Source: Nemertoderma westbladi
Taxonomy: Eukaryota > Xenacoelomorpha > Nemertodermatida > Nemertodermatidae
NCBI GenBank assembly: GCA_032718475.1
Contig: JAUCBJ010000446.1
Span: forward strand, 1 to 54,941
Reading direction: 5' to 3'
DNA length: 54,941 bases
Below are positions 21,240 through 32,740 of this stretch, in pieces. The notes beneath the pieces were generated by a model. The model saw nothing but the letters and a program-made list of their open reading frames with translations. It had not been told where the DNA came from and searched no databases. The first letter of the stretch is position 1. Each line of letters opens with the position of its first letter. Position numbers and translations under genes: made by a program.

Positions 21240-21615
21240 TGGTACTTGCATTCATTGATGCCTTGATTCATTGATTTCTCACAATTACATGTGAAACGAC
21301 TCTTTTACAAAATGCAATGTCCAAGATTTCAGATATAGTTGCTTTAAATACTTATCAATGCTACTTATCAATAAATGCTTGACGGTTTTTTCTTTGCTTC
21401 GTAATGCGGTCTACAGATTTATATGTATCCAACAATTTTCTTAATCGTTTTGCAAACGCAGTTGAAGACGTAACTGTAGGAATACTGCCTTGATCCCAAA
21501 TCCCTAACACATCTTCAGCACAGTCACGGCATTCAGAATCAGTGTTGGTTGCACCATTGTGTTTTTGTGGATGCAGGAACATTAGGTGTCGCATACAATC
21601 CAGCCCAGTTGGCAA
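21240..21615 (-). pseudogene. Fragment of a transposon-associated protein (WDQGSIPT...LLDTY type)
   Basis: The open part (21361-21615) contains CRDCAEDVLGIWDQGSIPT and then KRLRKLLDTYKSV. Past a stop the same strand continues with ISEILDIAFCK. This order (a W..a.IPT motif, a basic helix with L..Y/W, then an LDDLFDIAH-like motif) resembles a repeat-linked protein family with many copies in arthropod and other invertebrate genomes. I recognise it from memory only and cannot give its function. It is damaged by at least one stop. Confidence 0.35.
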
Positions 21616-22725
21616 TTTATTTGATATAGATAAGTCCTTTCCCTTTGGATATCCAAAATATGGATACGAGTAGTTTCTGAACGTGATAACATTACAGCAA
21701 CCTCTTTCCTCAGAAATAATTCAAAAACATACAAGTAGTCTTACTACTTTGTTCTTACTATTAATGACTGACTCTAATGACAGTTACGCAGCTTTATGCT
21801 ATGTGTGTTTATGAAAACGAAAGTTGTTTACAATCCTCTTATTTCAGTAGGCCTACTGTAAGCAGTATGTACCGGTTATGTCACTGTTTGGTAAGTAGAG
21901 TGTGTGTGAAACTGACAGTATTTTAAAATCATTTTATATCAGTAGTTAATTTACATGGTTACGTATGCTGTAGGCCTACTGTTATTGGTATTTCTATACT
22001 ATAATTAGGTACAAACAAATGTATTGTGACTGGTAAATGCGATACAACAGTATAAAATTCTTTGCCACTTTTTCTTCTTACAATTTTTACAATATTTCAA
22101 ATTCCAAACCATTAGTGGAGGGGCAAGTCAACATGTTAATATCTAAATTTATCGCCCTTTTGACATGCTCTATTGCCCTTGTGGGGGTGGTGTGGTGCAG
22201 CATATAAAGTTATTATTGAAAGGTAGGTAGGTAGAATGTTTTTATTAATCTATGATGTAAGTTGTATAATTGGCCAACGTCTTAGAATATATGCATCCAA
22301 TCAAAAAGCTGATATTCTTCAAAATTAAAATCTTGGGTTTCCTATTGGTGTAGAGGTAATTTGCTAAGAAGAATGGAACCTATTAATAGCTTCTGTACAA
22401 TGGATTAATCTGCGAAATTGAAAATGAATTTTATTCGAAAAATTTTATGTAATGCAAAATTGTGTACGGTTATTGAGAATCCAATAGCGCATAGGAAATA
22501 TTTAGGAGGTAGGCTAATTAGCGCCCATGTAATGAATACCAGGATTTCACTTTTCGGTCGACTTTTTATTGGAATTTTATATATGAAGATTTAATTTTTT
22601 TTTTAATTTATCTTTAATAAGTGTTTTATAGCGCTTATTTCTGTCTTATAACCTGTACATATACTAATTCGTTTATTGTTTTGGTTAGATTCAGCCCTTC
22701 TGTAACCTGTGTTTTTGGTAAAAAC
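21616..22725. other. No recognisable gene
   Basis: AT-rich sequence. The short palindrome taggccta occurs at about 21848 and 21973, as it does elsewhere in the window. No domain was seen in any frame. Confidence 0.5.
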
Positions 22726-22915
22726 CTGGTATTCTTCACATGGGGGTAACTGCAAAGTGAAATATAACGGCAGAAAGTCTGGTATTCTTCACATGGGGGT
22801 AACTGCAAAGTGAAATATAACGGCAGAAAGTCTGGTATTCTTCACATGGGGGTAACTGCAAAGTGAAATATAACGGCAGAAAGTCTGGTATATTCTTCAC
22901 ATGGGCAAGTATGAA
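22726..22915 (+). repeat. 53-bp tandem repeat, three and a half units
   Basis: Units begin ctggtattcttcacatgggg at 22726, 22779, 22832 and 22885, an exact 53-bp period with almost no divergence. The last unit is partial and has an extra ta. The low divergence means recent amplification. Confidence 0.92.
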
Positions 22916-23586
22916 TTACTTGTATTGTAAGCAGCTAATAACCAACCAAAATATAGACAATAACATTGTATTATAAACGTTACATATATCTATAAAATTA
23001 GAATGGGCTTTAATATTTAACTTATAGTTTCTTAGAAGTAAAGTTTTTCTTTAAATAAAATAATTCCATTTTCTAATAAATTTGTAACTAATTAGACCAA
23101 CTATTTAGACTACAAAATCACAGTTAAGTAACGACTCGCATTTTTCACAAATATATTGTTTATCAGTTATTAGGCCTACTAACGGTTTTCTAACATATTT
23201 ATACATATTTTATTAATGTTAGGTATATGGGTAATATTAATTACTAACATTTACATTTGAGCTAATTTTAATAAAATCTAAGGGATTTTTCAATATTGAA
23301 GACATTTATTGGTTAGTAAATATACTGAGTAATATTTTAAATAAATATAATATAAAATTCTTAAATATCTTGCTGAGAAACTCTGATGAAAATACAATTA
23401 TTGATTACGACATTCTGAAAGTCAGTATACTGAAGTACTGTATAATGGTGTTACAAAAGTGGCGTAGAGTCCCCCTATCTGACCAAACGAGATTTAGTTA
23501 GTTGCGTATGCGTATGGGCCTTGATATTTTGTATGTCAAACCAGAACAGAGAACAGCTCCGCCTACCCATTCTTACTATGTACATA
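22916..23586. other. No recognisable gene
   Basis: AT-rich sequence between the 53-bp repeat and the inverted element X copy. Nothing coding was seen. Confidence 0.5.
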
Positions 23587-24719
23587 CTAGAGACGGGCCT
23601 AGCGGCTCGTGAAGCAAGTCGTAGGAGACAGTACGAGTCAAGTAAAAGGTTTTTATTCTGTCTGATAATAAATTAGTGTGAGTGTAGTCCCGGTGGTGTA
23701 CGAGAAATTTTCTAGACAACTTCAAACTATAATTATTATGTTGTAATTATCTAATGAATTATAAAAGCTGTTGTGATTATAGAAGATAGATTATAGCAGT
23801 TAGCGAAATGATAGAGCTATCGGATAGAGTAGTCAGAGAGGTGTCGGGGTGTCAATTGATTAATATAATAATAACAGCAGTTGTCATGAATTCAATACAA
23901 CCGCGCACAAGAAGTGATAAGACAAATTCGTTCTTATTTTTGTATTAAATAAAACAAGTTGATAAGTTTCAATGTAAACCGCGATTAACAATTTACACTG
24001 TACAATGTAAGCCACGATATTAATTAAATACAACAATTATATTATTATTATAACAGATTTAAATATATTTCAAACTATAATGTTAGCCTTATGGAGAATC
24101 ATTATGAGGCTGAGTAAACATGCAGCCTTATCAACATACAGCCTCCACAATATTTATGTTGGCACAAAGATTTCAAAATAAAACAATAATTAGATGAGAG
24201 CTAGAGAGCACAGTACAATCAATAGTAGCCAATACACTGTTTAACTAACAGTCATTTAGCTTGCACGCCAATTAATTAACATAGCAAGGATGCATTGGGA
24301 AGAGTTATTAAGCTGAGACTGTAATAGGCAGCTAAACCAGTTAATGTTTGATTACTGTCTGGGTTGTAGATTAGAGTGATGATAATACTTGGCACAGAAA
24401 CTAGTTATTTGTTAGTTGCCCTTCCTATTGAATGCATTACCAGGCCATCTCTATACATTTTTCATGAGTGCCAGCTGGGTGTTTTATCATTGCGCCTATG
24501 GCAATTTTCGTGTTTTGGGGCTATTTTTCGAAATAAAACAAGTTGAGATGTTTCAATTTAAACCGCGATTTCACAAGTACCCATAGAAATCTATTTTCAT
24601 GGTCCATGCAAAATTTCATCAAATTCGCTAGAGCCGTTTTTGCTCTAGGTCCGTAGCCAGTAGTCAGTAGTCAGTAGCCTTTTTTTCTTACAGTAATCAA
24701 GTCTAACGACTTGCTAACT
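23587..24719 (-). mobile_element. Element X, inverted copy
   Basis: This is the reverse complement of 14705-15876 with moderate divergence: shared blocks include actagagacgggcc, gcaagtcgtaggagac and agtaatcaagtctaacgact. Together with the other copy it brackets the gypsy element and the 53-bp repeat in an inverted-repeat arrangement spanning about 10 kb. Small indels distinguish the copies. Confidence 0.8.
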
Positions 24720-26002
24720 ATATTTCTCCTTACTTTTATTGCAGTATGTATGTTTTATTTTGGTTCACCGGGTTAATTGTCTGTTCCTGTTGGTACTTAT
24801 TATTGAGTCTTCCTTAGTTTTTTTGTTATTTTAATTAGATTTTACCCGCATTACTAAACTTTTGGAACAATAAATTAACTTACTAGTAATTCAGACTGAA
24901 CAAATTTCAAGACGTCCATCTATCTGTGTTGGGTATCGCTTCTCACACATACATCACATGCTGTAAACGGCCTTTCGAGTTGTTACCTAAATTGTAGTAG
25001 TGTAATAATTATATATATACCACATTAAGAATAATGTCGACTAAATTTATAATTAAGTTAATAAATATATATCATACATGTTGTATGACACCGTGTTGTA
25101 TGCACTACTGTCAGCACGTACTTACTGATGGTTTGATACCAGGGCGACGACAACCAGCAGGGTGGCACACCGGACAAGTCCACCTATTAGTCCATAATTT
25201 GTTCGGCATCAGGCCGTACAAATAACGCAGCGATGGATTCAGGTTCCATCGATTTTCTTCAGGGGAAAATAATTATTCCCAAAGGCTATCTGGAATTAAG
25301 AAGGTTTTTCCAGGTTCTTATTACACCATGCGTAGTAATATCGATCGAAATATCCGCATCCGTGGTTAATCCCACCTGAACGGTTAATGGAACTCCCTAA
25401 ATCAAACGGGCCTTTATACTCTGACGTCTGGTGGGTAGGTATACAGAAAAATCCCTTTGTAAAAATCCCTTGACACGCTTTTCTTTTTAGTTAAAACAAA
25501 GTAAGAAGTATATGGATGGAATTTCAAAGATTTTACACATTTTATATTCCTACGGGGGAAATTTTCTTTGCTAATTTTACGCAAATTTAAATATAAAATT
25601 TCATAGTAGTGAAACTCTAAATTCAGAGTTATATTGACACATAGAAAGGAATTAATAAAAAAAAATATATTAGCATATATGTAATTTCACAGGGACCATC
25701 CAATTTTTCAGAGGCCCCCATGTTTTACCCCTGCAAATTCAGGTTCCCGATATACTGCTGGGTTGGTTGGTTAGGTACTACTGTAACTTTTACTGGCTTA
25801 AGAATTTTCTTATGATTTTTTTCGGATTTGAATCCATTCGGACAACCAAATCTTTCGCAGCTCGCGTAAAGTATCAATTTTGAACATTTTTTCGGCGAAG
25901 ATTGTGAAATTCGCAAACGTAGCGATTTTTACGAGATTGCGAAAATCGCGAAATTTCAGGAATGTCGGGTTCAGCTATACTAAAAGTGAATAACTGAAAC
26001 TT
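24720..26002. other. No recognisable gene
   Basis: Short frames occur on both strands but none has a recognisable domain. A patch near 25900-25960 (cgcaaacgtagcg, gcgaaaatcgcg) resembles the arms of the neighbouring inverted-repeat element. Confidence 0.4.
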
Positions 26003-26554
26003 GGCAAACGTCGCGATCTTTGCTAATGTTCTAGAAAATTTTTTTAAAAGCGAGAAAATCAATAACTACCATATACTTTTTAAAAATGTTCTTAAAGAAA
26101 AATAGATTAGTTCTATAGAGAAAAAAGTGTTTTTAAATAAAATAGCTTACATGATCTAGAACATTTTCAAATGGGTAACAAAACTGTAATTAAATTTGTT
26201 TTAATGTTCTACAACTAAATATATAAGTTCTAGAACAAAATTTATTTTTATTTTTACAATAGCTAACATGCACACTCACGAAATAGCTAGCTACTAATTT
26301 TTATGATACTTATTTGACCACTTAATTTCTATACTATACTATATATACTATACTACACTATATAGTTTCGTACTAATGTATAATATCTCCACAAAAATAC
26401 TATAAATATCTGAAAAAGGTGAGACCCGGAATTAAACAATGCCCGTAATATATAAAAAATACTTATTTTCTCTAGGACTAATATTTAACTTATAGATATT
26501 TTTACATTTGTAAAATGTTCTAGAACATAGGTGAAGATCGCGACGTTTACGAAC
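26003..26554. mobile_element. Inverted-repeat (MITE-like) element next to a C23 run
   Basis: The left arm, ggcaaacgtcgcgatctttg...tgttctagaa (26003-26037), is matched in inverted orientation by the right arm, tgttctagaa...gaagatcgcgacgtttacg (about 26517-26550). A run of 23 C begins at 26556, directly at the outer end of the right arm. The interior has further ttctagaa palindromes (near 26231) and no coding potential. Confidence 0.55.
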
Positions 26555-26578
26555 TCCCCCCCCCCCCCCCCCCCCCCC

Positions 26579-27042
26579 GACTTTTATTACTCAAAAAGTA
26601 TAAAAAGACAAATTCGAATATTAGGTTTTAAAAATATAAATCAAACCTTCTCCTCCTGTCGAATCAAATGTACCTCCTGATTCGTTGTTTCTAATTTTAT
26701 ATCAAGGCCCGGGCTTACCCTATTTATAATAGTATGCGGCAAACCTGGTATCCCGCCCCTCTTTCATTTTATAAGGTAAACGGACCGCTTGTATCGAGAC
26801 AAGTTATATCCAACTTCCTTTGCTTAGAAATGGATATTTTGTATCCCGATTTTACATTTTGCATCCAAGTTTTATTTATGGATTTCATTAATGCAATTAC
26901 ATTGTATTGTTTGCTAATCTTTCAACAAATAATTAGATGACCTATAAATTCCATCCCCGAATGATACTGTTTTGAATAATATAGATTTATCCGTTTTAAT
27001 TGTTTTAATTTTAATTATGAGTATTATTATATAATTGTGTAA
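26579..27042. other. No recognisable gene
   Basis: AT-rich. A 68-codon open frame at 26734-26940 has no recognisable domain. Confidence 0.45.
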
Positions 27043-27923
27043 GGGGGACCCCACCCCACCCCACCACCCCCATGTTAAAATTTCAAATATGTGGTGTTTG
27101 AGTTATTCTGTAGCAAATTTTATTTAAGATTTCAAATCTGAAAACCGCTTTTAATTAGTTTTCGAGTTATCGCTGTTTTTCTGTATGATGGTCTGTCAGT
27201 CAAATTGTAAGACACACAGACAACCGACAAACAGACAGACAGACTAGATTGCACCAAACGTTAAAACTGACATTGGAAATGAAATCAGCGACCCCGGATA
27301 CCACCGTAATGAACGTTTTAGCCCGGTGATATGCTTCAATCATGCCATCATGATTAACCAACCAGAACACAGACAGACAGTTCTGGCGGGAAGGTTTAAA
27401 CTTTGAAGGCAATTATCTTGGAATGTCATTTTTCATTTTTCAAATTACTACTCCTCCGCCATTTTGTAACCAATTTTCTTTGTTTTTGGCTCATTTGAAA
27501 AGGTTTCGGCTGTTCTTTAAAAGCTATCGGTTGGAATTTTTATATCTAATTTTTTTACAGCCAATTTTTCAGATTAAAGCCAAAAATTAGTTACAATTTT
27601 TCCAAATATTAATAAATATTAATGAATATTAATTATTTGCATAAAAAGGCTAAACTAAAAATTATAACCGATAACATTTGTGGAGCTCACCTCCATAATT
27701 CGGAAAAAATTGGTTTCAGACAATTTCACCTAAAATAGAATGACGAGTAGCATTTTAACCGCAAATCTTGTTTCATTCAATGGCCGCTAGAGGGTGACTG
27801 GAAATTTGAAAATTTTTCGAAATGATTAGTCATAACAGCCCATACTGTATAAAATCAAAATATTTTAATTTCAGTAGAAATTGTAAACATTTACAAAAGT
27901 GTAAAGGGGGGGGTACTCCCCCC
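27043..27923. mobile_element. TTAA-flanked MITE with G-rich ends, long form
   Basis: The left end is gtaa followed by GGGGGACC. The right end is GGTACTCCCCCC followed by TTAA (27924-27927). The left flank has one mismatch to TTAA. The interior shares blocks with 53026-53521: aatctgaaaaccgctt, a ttcgagttatc(g/a)ctg block, taaaaattat(a), and gccgctagrggg. That establishes a family of at least two members. No coding sequence is evident. Confidence 0.6.
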
Positions 27924-27927
27924 TTAA

Positions 27928-29150
27928 AATGTAGCAGATGGGGATGACTATTATTGATGCAATAAAAAGGGGGAAGTGTCCCACTGTGGCAGGGGGGAAC
28001 TGTCCGGGGAGAGGAGGGGGGGGGGGGGGGGGGGGGGGGGGCTTCTCCTCAGGGTTGACCCTGTTAATTGATCACCGATTAGGTTACTCATTGAGATAGA
28101 CCTTCAGTATAATTTGTATAACAAAACAAACTCAGACTTTGAGACGATAAGATTGAAAGGAAACATAGAGAAAAAAACATAGAGAAAAAAACATTGAGGA
28201 AAAACGTTGAGAAAGAAATTATTGAGAAAAAAAACATTGAGAAATAAAGCAATGAGAAAAAAATTAATTGTTTTTTTTTCTCAATGTTTTGGAGGAGAAA
28301 AAAACACAAATACATTGAGATCGAGAAATAATCATTGAATATTAATACTAATATTGAACAAAAGTATTGCTGGATTGCATTTTTATGATTTTGTTTTAAT
28401 TATGTTTATGATTACGGAATGGTTCCTGTTCCTCAATATAAAATATACTGCTAATATTTGCTGTGTGTCAAATCCAATTATTCGTGTTATACTAAGATTT
28501 CTAAGTCGCTCGAATAATATTATATAAATACGACTGCTTTATGAAATGAATCACAATAAGCTTCATTCGAATCCAGAAAAATATTTACATGTATACGATC
28601 TATGGGGATTTGAAGGATTCTTGTAATTAAAGTAAGAAAAAATCTCCGGATATTTGTCAGCAACAAGGTGTCGAACGGCTTACAGTGGCTTAGCTTCCTG
28701 CGCCTCCTGAAATTCTCGGCTAATTTCTTAAGTACCCCGGTACTCCAATTCTACTTGCCTTAGTGAATATTTAATGACAGTAAAGTAAACTAATAACAAA
28801 TATATTGTGATATGTTGGATAATATCATGCATGTCAGTTTGATAATACAGTAACAGGTAGGTAGATTCGTTTCCGTTTAAATTATCATGGGAATGTAATG
28901 GGATAATTAACTAGGCCTACCAGTTAAATATCATGGGAATTTAATGGGATAACTAGGCCGCTTCTACTTAGCTACTGTAGTTAGCTAGGTATTTTGCCAT
29001 CGTATAGCAAACGGACAGTATACGGTATACAATACTAATACTAATTACACTCCATCATCAATTGAGTTATATACTTTGACTAGCTGTCTGATACCGGTCG
29101 TCCGTATATTACCGTATTCAGTATATGTCAGTATACAGGTACCAGATCAC
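27928..29150. other. Simple repeats, no recognisable gene
   Basis: It holds a G26 homopolymer (28016-28041), a purine-rich minisatellite with repeated cattgagaaaaaaac-type units and an inverted stretch (about 28155-28325), and a roughly 50-bp imperfect tandem duplication around tcatgggaat(g/t)taatggg at about 28885 and 28930. The hydrophobic frame over the purine minisatellite is low-complexity and is not called. Confidence 0.6.
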
Positions 29151-29159
29151 CAAGACAAG

Positions 29160-29275
29160 GGGCGAGCCATCGAAGCAAGTCTACTACACATACCCCTTCG
29201 GTGAAGGGGGTGGGCTAAGTACGATCTAGTTCGGATACAGGTGGGGGCGAGCCATCGAGGCAAGTCTACTACATT
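29160..29275 (+). repeat. Duplicated 28-bp motif at the 3' edge of the GC-rich gypsy element
   Basis: ggcgagccatcgaagcaagt at about 29162 recurs as ggcgagccatcgaggcaagt at about 29248, both followed by ctactaca. A third partial ggcgagccat lies at about 29292. It may be part of a degenerate LTR or 3' untranslated region. Confidence 0.55.
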
Positions 29276-30420
29276 TAGTATAAGGGGGTGGGGCGAGCCA
29301 TAGGGGTGGGTCTTCTATTCATTGCAATATCCATAATATGCTGGCGGTTGGACGAGTCTGCCAGAACGAGTATGGGTTGGGTTGGTTGGTGGTTGAGAGG
29401 CAACGGTGGACCATGGCCTCTGTGTCGGTGGATCGTGTGGCGTTTGAGTCGCAGGTGTTGGTGGGGCGAGATGTGAGATGGCAGTGTGTGCTCAGGTTGG
29501 ACAGTCGTAGGTGGTGGGGCGGGTGGGCCGCTAGGGGGCACGCTGAATGTGCGGACACGCAAAAGAACGCGGTTCTGTCGCACAATTCGCCTGCTCTCTT
29601 GGCGCACATGGAAGTCGTGGTTGGGGAGGGCCTCAACCACGGTTCCAAGGCCAGTCCAACGCTTAGTGGTGGGGTCTTGAATGGCTGGCCGACCAGGAGC
29701 GTTTTCAGTGGACGTGTGTGGTGGTTTTAGTTCGCCTGAAGTTCATTGCGGTTGGTGGCAGCCACCTCATCCAGCTCCACGAATGTTTGGCGCCACTTGG
29801 GGGCAAACGAGGTGAAGTGGACGGGGAGGGCCTCCCAGACGTTGCGACCGTACATGAGCTCGGCAGGGGATCAACCACAGTAGCGTGGGGTGTTGCGTAA
29901 AGCCAGGATCCCCTGTGCGATTGCGTCCAAGTCGTGGTTGGCCCCCAGGATGAGTTTATTCATGGCCTTGACCGCGGCCTCGGTGCAGCCATTGGTGCGC
30001 GTCGGGTAGGGGCTGGAGGGCTCGAGCTGGTCCCCCCACTGGTGGAGGAACTGGTGGACTTCGTTGGATACAAATAGGGGGCACCGTCGAGGTGGAGGAT
30101 TGTAGGGACGGCGGTAGCGAGGAAGAGGTGGCGGAGGCAGTCGATGATCGCGCGAGATGTTGTGTCCAAGTTGAGGCGGTACAGCATGGGCACTCGTCGG
30201 TGGCCACCAAGTATTTAATGGCGCCGACCTGGAAGAGGTCAGCATGGGAGCGCTGGAAGGGCCTCATGGCCTCCAGGTTGTGTTGGAGGGGCTTGGTGCC
30301 ATGGGTGGGGAGGTTGGTCTGGCAGGAACGGCATCGATTTACTGTTTGTTGGATGTCGTTCAGTAGGGATAGCCACCAGACCAACCTGGTTGCACGATCC
30401 CGAGTCTTGTTCATCCCCTG
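29275..30420 (-). pseudogene. GC-rich Ty3/gypsy element: integrase, frameshifted
   Basis: Across three frames on the minus strand the integrase can be followed. The zinc domain is NKTRDRATRLVWW and CRSCQTNLP. The first Asp is in SHADLFQVG, the second in ILHLDGAPYLYP, and the Glu in GCTEAAVKAMNKLI. A proline-rich tail (PPSGPPAPPPTTVQ) ends near 29275. Frameshifts near 30190 and 29880 separate these parts. RNase H and most of RT are missing, so the zinc domain follows RT fingers almost directly: a deletion of roughly the RT palm through RNase H. It is clearly more GC-rich than its surroundings. Confidence 0.8.
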
Positions 30421-30924
30421 GTGGGCTGCGTGGAGCTGTCGGATGTCAGCGCGGTGGATGAAGGTTGACGAAATGAACTAAACTTGTTTAGTTGCCGGAG
30501 GTCCACCGTGATGCGAACTGGGTTGGGGTCCTTCTTCCGGATGACAACCATGGGACTGAGCCACGCGCTCGGGTTGTTCTCGTCGTCTGCGGGCTCAAGG
30601 ATCCCCATGGTGACTTGGTCACAGAGTTCCTGGTCGAACGCCTCCTCCAAGTTGGCAGGGATGGTGCGGTTTGCATAAGAGAAAGTTGGTGAAGCAACCT
30701 CGCGGAGTTTGATTGTTATTGGGCCGCCTCTCATTACCCGACAGATCCCTGACAGTGGATGTGGGAACCGGGCCGCAAGTTTATCCCATGTGGTGCTGGT
30801 GGTTGTAGCTGCTGGTGCAGTAGCCAGGGCTGATGGTGGGGTGGTCGTCGTGGTAGGCGGTGGCAGGATGGCAACCAGTTCAGGCGGGGTCGGCTGTGCT
30901 ACTACTACTACATGATCGGCATGC
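30421..30924 (-). pseudogene. GC-rich Ty3/gypsy element: RT N-terminal segment
   Basis: A Pro/Thr/Ala-rich linker is followed by LAARFPHPLSGICR, then ANLEEAFDQELCDQVTMGI, NPSAWLSPMVVIRKKDPNP and VRITVDLRQLNKF, the start of a gypsy RT domain. It stops there because of the internal deletion. Upstream, the normal continuity with protease is broken by an inserted non-LTR element (30925 to about 32050). Confidence 0.82.
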
Positions 30925-32050
30925 TGCATTGCAGCTGCATTTTTAAGAATGCTGTGCCGGCTTGTCAACAAAATTGCACCGCCACAACTCCCTATCACCC
31001 ATGACATTTGCTAGATCATCCGCATCTTTAAGGCCAGTGTCCTTTAAGATGCGTCTCAAGAAAGTCATGGGCTGTCCACCATGATTATTCACTCCATGAG
31101 GCTGCCAAAGTACAAGATTATGCACTGGCTGGTCCTCACGGCGAAAGCAATGTCCTGCAAAGCGGAGGCGATTTTGTTCTAGTGTCAAGCTTGGGGGAAC
31201 CAATGAGACACCTCCAATGTTATATAGTGTCTGGTTGGAGATGTGTGCATTGTACTTGACACAATGAACCCGGCGTAGCATTCTTGTGAATGTGCCATCC
31301 AGAGATTTGGTGTCCTCAGCCGTTAGAGCCCAGCATGGACTCCCATAGAGGAGTACTGGAACTACTGCTGCTCTAAATAATCGGACCTTAAGTTTCCGAT
31401 TAATTCTCGGTGACTTCCAAATCCTGGAAAGCCTATTCAAGGTTGCCCATGCCTTTCCCTTACGTATTCGAAGGTCCTCACCTGACTTCCGGATCCATGA
31501 TCCCAGGTAACAGAAGTTGTCCACATGCTCAAGCATACCATCCTTTGAGCTTATGCTCATCCGATCAGAGACTTGCTGAGGACTTTCAAAGTTAACTGTC
31601 AGAATTTTGGTCTTTCTGGAGTTAATAAAAAGACCATCACTAGAAGCAGCATGTTATAATGAGATGAGGAGCCGTTGGGCTCCCTCTAATGATTCTGAGA
31701 GTACTCCTAGTACCTGTATAGCTTTGCAGCAATCGAGATCAATGAGATTCCCCGAAAAGAACCATAGAGTGTTAGGTTGCCCTTCTTGGGAACTGGCACC
31801 AACTTATTTGTTTTCATTTCTTGTGGGACTCTTGTTGTACGGTACATGTCTACTATGATGGGATAGATGAGCTTTAAACACTCAGGTATTTTAAAGACCT
31901 CAGGGGGAACACCATCTACTCCACTGGCACGATTGGTCTTAATGCTCTTTGCAGCAGCCTTCACTTCTGCAAAGGAGATATCGCCAATGGGAATATCTGG
32001 GAGTACAGACTCAGACACCTTTACGGGCCCCAATGGCGGATCACTGAGCA
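30925..32050 (-). mobile_element. Non-LTR retrotransposon copy 1 inserted between gypsy protease and RT
   Basis: The 5' part encodes DISFAEVKAAAKSIKTNRAS (the RT start motif) to RGISLISIAAKLY. An internal deletion then jumps to FINSRKTKIL, followed by the C-terminal region MLEHVDNFCYLGSWIRKSGE, VVPVLLYGSPCWALT, LRFAGHCFRREDQPVHN and DADDLANVMGDRELW. The RT palm with its catalytic box is missing. The 3' end finishes with a tail of tag/gta triplets (near 30900-30912). The C-terminal order of motifs is like RTE/CR1-type non-LTR elements; the clade is not certain. It has the same orientation as the host gypsy. Confidence 0.8.
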
Positions 32051-32740
32051 ATGGGCGGTGCGGCATACCTCCTCGCAGGATCAGGCTTGACAGGATCCCG
32101 AGGAGGAAACACGCCTTGCGGGACAGCAGTGGTTGTTGGAGGCCGTCTAACACCCAGACCTCGGTGGTGCATGCTGTGCGGAGCACCAGGCACTGGAAGG
32201 TGGCCTTGAAGTCCCCTTTGAACGACCAGCCAGTCCTACTGCCATTAGCGAGTTTGGGGGCCTGCAGGGCAGGGACTACTGGTTGCCATAGGTTGGCCAA
32301 CCGCCCCCCAAAGACGAGGAACGTATGGAGTGGGATTCCAGTTATGTTGGCTCCGGAGTCAGGGAGGAACTGGAGCTCGCGGATGCCGAAGGAGATGTTG
32401 GCAGCAACCTGGAACCCGAGTGTGACGGTCTCCAGTGGCTCCAGCTGCTCCATCGCTGACACGAGTGGGGCATCAGTCAGTTCGGCGCCGGCGAGGAGGG
32501 ACCAAACCTCGGTGAGGTTGGTCGAGGAGAAGTCGAAGTCCGGGTTGGTGTGGTTAAGTGCCCCAGATGTCATGTTGGTGTTTGGTCGGCGGGGACACAT
32601 CCGGTCATAGTGTCCCATATTGCTACAGTGTCGGCAGGTCGCATCGAGACTGGGACACCATTTACCAATGGGGTGGGGTGGATAACCGCACCGGGGGCAG
32701 CGGGCACTGGAAGTAGTGCTGCGGGGACGGCCCGAGCGCC
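32051..32740 (-). pseudogene. GC-rich Ty3/gypsy element: gag zinc knuckles and protease
   Basis: Reading the minus strand, two zinc fingers occur (a CGYPPHPIGKWCP segment, then CRHCSNMGHYDRMC). An acidic linker and an aspartic protease with FLPDSGANITGIP follow, then WVLDGLQQPLLSRKACFLLGI. A single open frame then runs straight into the inserted non-LTR sequence, giving a fusion frame (31707-32618) that is an accident of insertion. Confidence 0.8.

Noticed and set aside
28088-28315. Phe-rich 75-codon frame
   Set aside because: Translation of a purine minisatellite; low complexity.
29288-30481. Long plus-strand frames in the GC-rich block (for example 29338-29730 and 30092-30481)
   Set aside because: They are antisense to the integrase, show no domains, and arise from high GC content.
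31867-32610. Plus-strand 247-codon frame
   Set aside because: It is antisense to gag/protease with no recognisable motif.
31707-32618. A single gene fusing an aspartic protease to an RT start
   Set aside because: The frame runs from gypsy protease into an inserted non-LTR element; the fusion is an accident of insertion.
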